A DNA stretch of 6,781 nt, from contig JAJYAR010000150.1 of assembly GCA_021779435.1 (NCBI GenBank), positions 1 through 6,781 of the forward strand, written 5' to 3'. A program made the position numbers and the translations under genes. Below are positions 1 through 4,608 of this stretch, piece by piece. Source of the DNA: a bacterium. Lineage in GTDB: Bacteria; Verrucomicrobiota; Verrucomicrobiae; JAJYAR01. Positions within the stretch are counted from its first letter, which is position 1, and every line of letters begins with the position of its first letter. The notes under the pieces were generated by a model, which was not told the origin of the DNA, did no database searches, and saw nothing but the letters and a program-made list of their open reading frames with translations.

Positions 1-7
1 GGACATA

Positions 8-30
8 CGGGGTGAGGGCACCCCGCCCAC
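8..30 (-). repeat. REP-like hairpin, GTGG foot
   Basis: Arms CGGGGTG (8-14) and CACCCCG (19-25) pair perfectly around the loop AGGG. The foot on the minus strand reads GTGG (27-30) instead of the GTAG of the sister copy at 169-192. It is probably a diverged copy. Confidence 0.6.
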
Positions 31-110
31 AGGGCCTCGGCGGGCTCACGCTCGCCGTTACCACGGAAGTCGGACGAGAACCGCGGGCGGAACGTCGGCG
101 TTACCGAGAC

Positions 111-132
111 AGCGCGTTAGGGACAACGCGCT
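111..132. repeat. Perfect 8-bp stem-loop of a separate family
   Basis: AGCGCGTT (111-118) and AACGCGCT (125-132) are exact reverse complements around a 6-base loop (AGGGAC). On the minus strand the 5' foot reads GTGGAG, so it contains a GGAG tetranucleotide, the known alternative to GTAG in some REP families. Only one copy is visible here, so calling it a REP is tentative. Confidence 0.5.
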
Positions 133-168
133 CCACCCGCTCCCGATCGGCTTGCTGGCGCTGGAAAT

Positions 169-192
169 GCGGGGTGAGGGCACCCCGCCTAC
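169..192 (-). repeat. REP-like hairpin with GTAG foot
   Basis: GCGGGGTG (169-176) and CACCCCGC (181-188) form a perfect 8-bp stem with the 4-base loop AGGG. Directly beside the stem, CTAC at 189-192 reads GTAG on the minus strand. A GTAG tetranucleotide at the 5' foot of a hairpin is the defining feature of REP elements recognised by RAYT transposases. Its orientation is the same as that of the GTAG hairpins at 4437-4460 and 4570-4593, but the stem sequence differs. Confidence 0.7.
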
Positions 193-200
193 ATTCCTAC

Positions 201-217
201 GCGGGCACCCCGCCCAC
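201..217 (-). repeat. Truncated REP-like copy
   Basis: Bases 203-223 repeat 178-198 with a single difference (T190 versus C215), but the left arm of the hairpin is missing. A shorter stem GCGGG/CCCGC (201-205 and 209-213) remains possible. The foot reads GTGG on the minus strand, as in the copy at 8-30. It looks like a partial duplication next to the full copy at 169-192. Confidence 0.55.
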
Positions 218-259
218 ATTCCTGACCGGCTTGCTGACGCTCGCCGCCGCGGGCCAACT

Positions 260-2509
260 TCACGCCGAGGCTGCTGCGGCGAGGGTGAGTTCGGCGGCGA
301 TTTCGCGGCAGCGTTTCAGGTCGACCTTGCCGGTTCCCAGCACCGGGACAACTTCCACGCGGCGCACAACCTTCGGAACCCAGAGGCTCGGGAGGCCGGC
401 TTCAAGCAGGCGGGTGCGGAGTTCGTCGACTGACACCTCGCGCGTCGTGAGGAGGACCAGCGACTCGCCCTTGGTTGCGTCCGGCACGGCTGTCACCACG
501 AACAGCGGGCTCTCGGTCTGCTCCCAGCCGAACACTTCGAAAATCTTCTGCTCCACCGTGCCGTGCGGCACCATCTCTCCGCCGATCTTGGAAAACCGGG
601 AAAGGCGGCCCTCGATGAACAGGAAGCCGTCCTCGTCAAAACGTCCCAAGTCGCCGGTGATGAACCAGCCGCCGCGCAGCACGTCGCGGGTTTTCTCCGG
701 CTCATTCAGGTAGCCGTCGAACACATTGGCGCCGCGCAGCATGACGATGCCGGTGTCCGTCGGCTTGAGGATCCTGCCCGAATCCACGTCGAGGATGCGC
801 GCGGTCATCCCGGGCATCAGGCGGCCGGTGGAACCCAGTCGCTTTCCGATCTGCGGGAGATTCGTCGACATGGCGACCCTCGGATGGTGCTGGTTCACGT
901 TCGCGACGGGCGCGGTCTCCGTGAGGCCGTAGCCCTGGAGGATCTCGATGTGGAACGTTTCGAGGAACGCGCGGTAAAGTTCGTCCGGGAGCTTCTCGGC
1001 GCCGGTCACGACGAGGTCGAGAGACTTGAGTTCGGATGCCTGTGCCTTCTTCAGCAGCGGACGGATGAACGTCGGCGCCCCGATGAGCACGGTGGCTTTC
1101 TCGTCACGGATCGCCTCGACGATCTTTCGCGTATCGAGCGGACTCGGGACCGTGACGATCTGGCAGGTGCGCAGGATCGGATACCAGATGGTCACCGTGA
1201 AGCCGAAGCTGTGAAACACGGGAAGGCAGCCGAGCAGCGAGCACGTCTGCGGGAGGATGGACAGCGAGGAAATCTGATCGCAGTTCGCGAGGATGTTGCG
1301 GTGCGTGAGCACGACGCCCTTTGGCTCACCGGCGCTTCCGCTGGTGAACAGCAGACCGGCCTCCTCGCGGTCCCCCACCCGAGGCAGCCCGAGGATGGAG
1401 GCGCACCATTGGTTCGGCAGGAGCCAGGCGGCAAGCAGCCAGGGGATCATCGCCTTCCTGCCACCGGCCGCGGCGAGTTCGCCGCGCAGATCGAGGGTGC
1501 GCTCCGGCCAGGGGAAGTTCGGAAACTTTGACTGAAGGACCTCGGCGGAGAGGACCGTGGTGATGCCGGCGAGCCGCAGCGAAGCCTCGGCCGAGGCGCG
1601 GCCCGCGGTGAAATTCAGGTTCACCGGCACCTTGCCTGCGCACACGACTGCCACGTTGGCGATGAACGCGCCGATGCCGGGCGGCAGGACGATGCCGATG
1701 CGCTTGTCAGGCACGGTCTGTCGAAGCCGTCGGCCAAGGACGGCGGCGGCGGCATAGAGCTGGCCATTCTTGAGACTCTTCCGCTCCGCGGTCCGATCCA
1801 CGATCTGGACGTGCCCCGGGCGTTTGGTCAGCGCACGGACGCATTCACGCCCGAGGTGACGACGCAGCACGGGCCTCTCGTTGAACGCGATCTCGGCCAG
1901 GTCGAGCAACTCGGTGCGGGCCCACGTTGTCGAGGCGGTCTCGAACGGCTCCGGCTTGCCAAAGGCGATGAACACGGACGTCGGCATGAGCCGCGGCGAC
2001 TTCCAGAGGTATTTGTTCCCGGCGAACGAGAAGACGGAGCCCCAGAGACCATCGATGGCGGCGGCCACCACGGGAACACGGGCCTGCTGACTGAGCAGTT
2101 CGAACCCTTTCTTCACCTGCATCAGCTGTCCGGTGCGCGAAATCTGGCCCTCGGGGAAAAGGCAGACGACCTCGCCGCTGCGAAGCGCCTTCACGGCGCG
2201 CTTGAACGCCTCGGCAGGCTGGCGCGGCGACAGCGGAATGCATCCCAGCATCCGATACAACCAGCCGAGCATCATGTTCTGACGCAGATCGCCCTCGCCG
2301 AAGAACACGATGCGCCTCGGGCAGGCGAGCTGCAGGACGACCGCGTCGACGTACGAAAGATGGTTCGCGATCAGGACCACTCCGCCGGACTTCGGAAAGC
2401 TCTCCGCGCCCTGGGAACGCACGCGGTAGAGCAGTCGGGCGATGAAGATCGCTGGAGCTTCGATCCAAAAGGGCAACGACGAGCGCCGGCTGAAAGCGAG
2501 CTTAGGCAT
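260..2509 (-). CDS. aas: Aas-type bifunctional acyltransferase / acyl-activating ligase
   Basis: The protein has 749 residues, close to E. coli Aas (about 719). An N-terminal PlsC-type acyltransferase domain (about 20-210) carries the catalytic motif H50-x4-D55 (NHLSYVD) and the acceptor-binding FPEGQISR (118-125). A C-terminal AMP-binding ligase domain (about 235-745) carries the P-loop LFTSGSAGEPKGVVLTH (387-403), QGYGLTET (525-532), the ribose-binding Asp in FITGD (616-620) and the late lysine in GTGKVD (K728). In the known family the ligase activates a fatty acid on acyl carrier protein and the acyltransferase passes it to a lysophospholipid (2-acyl-glycerophosphoethanolamine) at the inner membrane. 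All these residues are present, so it should be active. No MFS (LplT-like) domain is fused. The start at 2509 lies just ahead of the acyltransferase domain and has no Shine-Dalgarno site. Substrate assignment is by family only; a general acyl-ACP/CoA ligase-acyltransferase is the alternative. Confidence 0.9.
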   Translation of the reverse strand: MPKLAFSRRSSLPFWIEAPAIFIARLLYRVRSQGAESFPKSGGVVLIANHLSYVDAVVLQLACPRRIVFFGEGDLRQNMMLGWLYRMLGCIPLSPRQPAEAFKRAVKALRSGEVVCLFPEGQISRTGQLMQVKKGFELLSQQARVPVVAAAIDGLWGSVFSFAGNKYLWKSPRLMPTSVFIAFGKPEPFETASTTWARTELLDLAEIAFNERPVLRRHLGRECVRALTKRPGHVQIVDRTAERKSLKNGQLYAAAAVLGRRLRQTVPDKRIGIVLPPGIGAFIANVAVVCAGKVPVNLNFTAGRASAEASLRLAGITTVLSAEVLQSKFPNFPWPERTLDLRGELAAAGGRKAMIPWLLAAWLLPNQWCASILGLPRVGDREEAGLLFTSGSAGEPKGVVLTHRNILANCDQISSLSILPQTCSLLGCLPVFHSFGFTVTIWYPILRTCQIVTVPSPLDTRKIVEAIRDEKATVLIGAPTFIRPLLKKAQASELKSLDLVVTGAEKLPDELYRAFLETFHIEILQGYGLTETAPVANVNQHHPRVAMSTNLPQIGKRLGSTGRLMPGMTARILDVDSGRILKPTDTGIVMLRGANVFDGYLNEPEKTRDVLRGGWFITGDLGRFDEDGFLFIEGRLSRFSKIGGEMVPHGTVEQKIFEVFGWEQTESPLFVVTAVPDATKGESLVLLTTREVSVDELRTRLLEAGLPSLWVPKVVRRVEVVPVLGTGKVDLKRCREIAAELTLAAAASA

Positions 2510-2628
2510 GAAGCGGAACCGACGTTATCTTTCGGCGAGGTGGGCCAACTCAAAGTATTTCGCACGTGATCGCCAATTGCTGGCAGGTGCGCGGCTACTG
2601 TGCACGAAGCAGCAGCCACTTGCAAAAT
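2510..2628 (-). promoter_or_regulatory. Spacer upstream of aas with a candidate promoter
   Basis: This 119-base gap separates the TOPRIM-like gene from the aas-like gene. On the minus strand, TTGAGT (2548-2553) and AGATAA (2525-2530) are 17 bases apart, like a sigma-70-type -35/-10 pair. Transcription would then begin only about 8-10 bases before the ATG at 2509. That would agree with the absence of a Shine-Dalgarno site and suggests a very short leader. The spacer also holds a small inverted repeat, GCCA-N5-TGGC. The promoter match is weak and is inference only. Confidence 0.25.
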
Positions 2629-3276
2629 CTATGGTGTTGCGGATTTCGGAAGCGCTTCCCGCAGATCGCGGGCAAAGGCGGCAAAGCTGGGGAAATCGAA
2701 CTCCAGCCGTCGCGTATCACGGTGGTGTCGAGCGACCTCCCGGAGTGCGCAGTCAATCTCGTGCGCGAGACTCGGACGATCCGTGCCGTAAACGCGAAGT
2801 TTCAGCTCGGCACGCGAGTAAGGCACGCGGCCGCGTGCCTGGCCGGCGAGCCAGGCGGCCTCGTTCACCGATTCGTCACGGCCACAGAGATACCAGGCCT
2901 CGACAGCGGGGACGGCGATCCCCACCCCGCGCAGCACGCGTTCGCGGCCGTGTGCCGGCGGGAGGTTCTTCGTTGTCTGACGGAAGACGGCGCGCAGCTG
3001 GCACATCCGGCAATGCGGGTGGAAATAGCCGGGCGTGTCGTGGTTCGGGGTGTGGACGACCGAGTCGTCCGCGTCGACGACCACGGCGAGCAGATCGGTG
3101 TCGGTGTTGAAATGGAGGTGGCGAATGACCGCCGGGAGGACCTGGGCCACGTTTGGCCAACCGCGAGCGCGGAGTCCCGGAGTCACGAAGTGCGGCGGTT
3201 TGCCCAGGGCGCCGGTGACGAGCACCCGCAACGCGGTTTCGTCAGCCGGTGACTCGCTGAGCAACGCAACCTTCAT
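2629..3276 (-). CDS. TOPRIM-like partner of the adjacent ATPase (putative nuclease effector)
   Basis: The protein has 215 residues and I do not recognise a named family. The start ATG at 3276 fits a clean first beta strand (MKVALLSES). An in-frame start at 3327 would add 17 basic residues overlapping the ATPase gene, so I reject it. The N-terminus SESPADETALRVL gives an acidic residue after strand 1 (E8, with E13 next). A hydrophobic strand then ends in VVVDADD (D68-x-D70, D71). This is the Glu...Asp-x-Asp layout of TOPRIM folds (topoisomerase/primase, OLD nucleases, RloB-like proteins). Later come a Cys/His cluster, HPHCRMC (86-92), and the segment VPAVEAWYLCG (122-132), whose EAW resembles conserved segments of TOPRIM-like proteins paired with ATPases. 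No signal peptide or membrane segment is seen. It starts 8 bases after the ATPase stop without a clear Shine-Dalgarno site, so translational coupling is likely. A role as DNA- or RNA-cutting effector is inference. Confidence 0.82.
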   Translation of the reverse strand: MKVALLSESPADETALRVLVTGALGKPPHFVTPGLRARGWPNVAQVLPAVIRHLHFNTDTDLLAVVVDADDSVVHTPNHDTPGYFHPHCRMCQLRAVFRQTTKNLPPAHGRERVLRGVGIAVPAVEAWYLCGRDESVNEAAWLAGQARGRVPYSRAELKLRVYGTDRPSLAHEIDCALREVARHHRDTRRLEFDFPSFAAFARDLREALPKSATP

Positions 3277-3284
3277 GCCGGGGC

Positions 3285-4277
3285 TTACTGCTCGTCCGGC
3301 ACGCCGCCGAGGATGCCGCTGAACCACATGTCGCCGAGGCTGCCTTCGCGAAGCAGTTCGGGCAGGTCAGGTCGATCGGCGAGGCGTTCGAAGTGCGCCG
3401 CGCGGCCCTTCTTCTGCGTGATGATGACCTCCTCGGGGTGCTCGCGGAACAGATCGATGAAGTACGGCGAATGGGTTGTGACGACGACCTGGGCGGGCTG
3501 GCGGCTGATACCGAACGACTGCGGGTAGCTCAACCGGTACAACGCATCGCGCACTTCGCGGAGCATCCTTGGATGGATTCCCCGGTCGACGTCCTCGATG
3601 CACAGGACGGTCGGCGGATGCGGTTCAAAAGCGAGGGCGAGCATCGCGAGCAGGTAGAGCATGCCCTGCGACATGGACGTCGGCGTGACGAGTCCGTTGT
3701 CGGTGAGACGCAGCCCGAGCACGACCCGTCCATCGGCATGCTCGTCGAGTTCGAGCGAGCGAAACTCCGGGGTGATGCGCAGCATCTCGGCGGTGAGCGC
3801 GGAGAAGGACTCCGGCGACTGCTCCCGGATGCGTGCGAGCACGGCGGCGAGATTCGCGCCATCGTAGGCCAGTTCGGCGCCGGTCTTCCGGAGCGGCGGC
3901 GTCGACATCGCGGTGTGGTCGAGCATGTAGCCGCGAACGCCGGCCCAGGAGTCGCGAACCGACTGCCAACGTGGGTCGCGCAGCGGTTCGAGACGAAGCG
4001 TGCCGACGCAATCCTCCGACTCGCACTCGACATGGGCGACGAGGCCCTGGTTTGGCGGCGGGAAGCGGAACTGCATTTCCGGCGGTCGTGCCGTGTGGGC
4101 GCCGGTGTCCGGCTCAGGGTCCACGGGGGCCGCGTGCATCGGGCGGAGCTGAAGCAGCGCCTGGATCAGGCTGGTTTTCCCGCTGCCATTCGGACCGATG
4201 ACGAGGTTGAAGGCCCCGAGACTGACGCTCGTCGAGCGGAGCGCCTTGATGTTCCGAAATGCCACGGACTCGATCAC
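3285..4277 (-). CDS. AAA_21/OLD-like ABC-type ATPase
   Basis: This 330-residue cytosolic protein has the N-terminus of RecF/OLD/SMC-like ATPases (ESVAFRNIKALRS, 3-15). Walker A is GPNGSGKTS (28-36). A lid-region motif is at AYDGANLAAVLARI (137-150). A short ABC signature, MSQGM, is at 202-206. Walker B is TVLCIEDVDRGIHP (223-236), and the switch histidine is in VVVTTHSPYF (264-273, H269). There is no long coiled coil and no fused TOPRIM domain, which separates it from full-length SMC and class 1 or 2 OLD proteins. Such ATPases dimerise on ATP and act as sensors or regulators of a partner nuclease. The partner here is probably the TOPRIM-like protein encoded 8 bases downstream. The GTG start at 4277 is chosen because family homology begins at once and GGAG lies 11 bases upstream. 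Walker B reads Glu-Asp where Asp-Glu or Glu-Glu is usual. A role in phage defence is inferred from this gene pairing; DNA repair is an alternative. Confidence 0.92.
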   Translation of the reverse strand: MIESVAFRNIKALRSTSVSLGAFNLVIGPNGSGKTSLIQALLQLRPMHAAPVDPEPDTGAHTARPPEMQFRFPPPNQGLVAHVECESEDCVGTLRLEPLRDPRWQSVRDSWAGVRGYMLDHTAMSTPPLRKTGAELAYDGANLAAVLARIREQSPESFSALTAEMLRITPEFRSLELDEHADGRVVLGLRLTDNGLVTPTSMSQGMLYLLAMLALAFEPHPPTVLCIEDVDRGIHPRMLREVRDALYRLSYPQSFGISRQPAQVVVTTHSPYFIDLFREHPEEVIITQKKGRAAHFERLADRPDLPELLREGSLGDMWFSGILGGVPDEQ

Positions 4278-4288
4278 GTCCGGAGGTT

Positions 4289-4292
4289 CTCC
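4289..4292 (-). promoter_or_regulatory. Ribosome binding site for the ATPase gene
   Basis: GGAG on the minus strand lies 11 bases before the GTG at 4277. The spacing is a little long, but it is the only purine-rich site near this start and it supports the GTG codon. No convincing promoter was found further upstream, where the DNA is occupied by hairpin repeats. Confidence 0.45.
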
Positions 4293-4325
4293 AAAACGGC
4301 TGCGGAGCGCGAGCTTTTGTGTTGC

Positions 4326-4358
4326 GCCAGACCTCCTTGGCTCTGCCTGGAGTCTGGC
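4326..4358. repeat. Imperfect stem-loop upstream of the ATPase gene
   Basis: GCCAGACCTCC (4326-4336) pairs with GGAGTCTGGC (4349-4358) with one bulged C, leaving a 12-base loop. It lies about 50 bases before the ATPase start and could fold in its leader mRNA. It has no GTAG foot. It may be a decayed repeat or a regulatory structure; the sequence does not decide. Confidence 0.45.
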
Positions 4359-4365
4359 TCAATAT

Positions 4366-4432
4366 GCCAGTCGAAGACCGGCGCTACCCGAACAGAAGAC
4401 CTCGTCCTGGGTAGCGCCCGTCTTTGACTGGC
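4366..4432. repeat. Inverted pair of GTAG hairpins (BIME-like)
   Basis: Two 24-base arms, 4366-4389 and 4409-4432, are reverse complements at 22 of 24 positions, separated by 19 bases. Each arm itself belongs to a small hairpin. The left one pairs GCC.GTC with GAC.GGC around GAA (4366-4382) and has GTAG on the minus strand at 4384-4387. The right one pairs GCGCC.GTC with GAC.GGCGC around TTT (4414-4434) and has GTAG on the plus strand at 4411-4414. Two REPs facing each other across a short linker is the classic form of a bacterial interspersed mosaic element. Confidence 0.75.
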
Positions 4433-4468
4433 GCCACCGCGGTCTGCGGACCGCGGCTACAACAAGGC
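4420..4468. repeat. Direct repeat copy A (49 bases)
   Basis: This unit is identical to 4553-4601 at 46 of 49 positions. It joins the end of one hairpin (GACTGGCG) to the CCGCGGTC/GACCGCGG hairpin and its CTAC foot, followed by AACAAGGC. The distance between the two copies is 133 bases. Confidence 0.85.
4437..4460 (-). repeat. REP-like hairpin with GTAG foot, copy A
   Basis: CCGCGGTC (4437-4444) and GACCGCGG (4449-4456) form a perfect 8-bp stem around TGCG. CTAC at 4457-4460 is GTAG on the minus strand. The layout matches 169-192 (8-bp stem, 4-base loop, GTAG directly at the foot) with a different stem sequence. Confidence 0.75.
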
Positions 4469-4549
4469 ATCGAGCGCGGCGGCGGCGCTTGGATGGCGAA
4501 GTCTGCAGGTGTCGGGCATCCTTGGCTCTGCCGCAATGCCATCCTCGTC

Positions 4550-4564
4550 CCAGTCTCCGACTGG
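4550..4564. repeat. Short perfect hairpin inside repeat copy B
   Basis: CCAGTC (4550-4555) and GACTGG (4559-4564) pair perfectly around TCC. It corresponds to the 4414-4434 hairpin of copy A but has lost the GTAG foot and outer stem. Confidence 0.55.
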
Positions 4565-4601
4565 CGTCACCGCGGTCTGCGGACCGCGGCTACAACAAGG
4601 C
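4553..4601. repeat. Direct repeat copy B (49 bases)
   Basis: Second copy of the unit at 4420-4468, with three differences. The following GGCGGCGGCGCT also occurs after copy A (4479-4489) behind a short insertion. Copy B therefore extends to the stop codon of the AsmA-like gene at 4609-4611. Confidence 0.85.
4570..4593 (-). repeat. REP-like hairpin with GTAG foot, copy B, just past the AsmA-like stop
   Basis: CCGCGGTC (4570-4577) and GACCGCGG (4582-4589) form a perfect 8-bp stem around TGCG, with GTAG on the minus strand at 4590-4593. In the direction of transcription the foot begins 15 bases after the stop codon of the AsmA-like gene. That is where REPs often protect mRNA 3' ends or cause termination. 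There is no T-run, so intrinsic termination is not supported. Confidence 0.75.
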
Positions 4602-4608
4602 GGCGGCG

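Larger units (their letters stand above)
145..241. repeat. Imperfect direct repeat flanking the hairpin cluster
   Basis: An 18-base sequence of the form GAYCGGCTTGCTGRCGCT is at 145-162 and again at 224-241, with two differences. The two copies bracket the hairpin at 169-192 and its truncated relative at 201-217. The spacing of 79 bases suggests a repeating unit of about that size. Confidence 0.6.
1..259. repeat. Non-coding spacer built of REP-like hairpin repeats
   Basis: This stretch lies downstream of the aas-like gene, whose stop codon is at 260-262, and I see no credible gene in it. It is a mosaic of short repeats. The core GGGCACCCCGCCYAC occurs three times (16-30, 178-192, 203-217). 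In the first two copies it forms the right half of a hairpin with arms CGGGGTG/CACCCCG. A second element, resembling CGGCTTGCTGACGCTCGCCG, occurs at 227-246, in divergent form at 38-57 (17 of 20 identical), and in part at 148-162. Together these suggest a compound unit of hairpin plus flank, copied and partly deleted. A third, unrelated hairpin lies at 111-132. None of the hairpins is followed by a T-run on the minus strand, so they are not classical intrinsic terminators. They could still stabilise or end the aas transcript. Confidence 0.75.
4278..4608. repeat. Repeat-filled spacer between the AsmA-like and ATPase genes
   Basis: I see no gene in these 331 bases. They consist of at least four GTAG-footed hairpins, two further stem-loops and a duplicated block. 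The block beginning TCCTTGGCTCTGCC (4334-4347) recurs at 4519-4532. Both copies run on to the same 49-base hairpin unit (4420-4468 and 4553-4601), but the second lacks about 50 bases of the middle. The duplicated unit reaches almost to the stop codon of the AsmA-like gene. The most likely explanation is repeated REP insertion and local duplication. Any promoter for the ATPase pair must lie within or between these repeats, or the pair is read through from the AsmA-like gene. Confidence 0.8.

Noticed and set aside
1..259. CRISPR array
   Set aside because: Repeats are few, differ in length, are unevenly spaced and are hairpin-based with GTAG feet. There are no unique spacers of constant size and no cas genes.
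12..713. Plus-strand open frame (233 codons) from the left repeat region
   Set aside because: It is rich in Arg, Ser and Thr, spans hairpin repeats and then runs antisense to aas. No family features were seen.
563..1531. Long plus-strand open frame (322 codons) opposite the aas-like gene
   Set aside because: It is rich in Arg, Glu, Gly and His without recognisable domains and lies fully opposite a gene with intact catalytic motifs. It is an antisense shadow of GC-rich coding DNA.
2555..2590. Operator-like inverted repeat GCCA-N5-TGGC upstream of aas
   Set aside because: Arms of four bases are expected by chance in GC-rich DNA, and no regulator gene is nearby.
3277..3327. Longer start for the TOPRIM-like protein at 3327
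   Set aside because: It adds 17 basic residues overlapping the ATPase 3' end. The ATG at 3276 begins exactly at a typical first strand.
3393..4427. Plus-strand open frame (344 codons) opposite the ATPase gene
   Set aside because: The opposite strand carries complete Walker A, Walker B and switch-histidine motifs. This frame has shadow-type composition and runs into the repeats.
4437..4593. Intrinsic terminators after the AsmA-like gene
   Set aside because: The stems are strong, but no T-run follows on the transcribed minus strand. The repeated GTAG pattern explains them better as REP elements.
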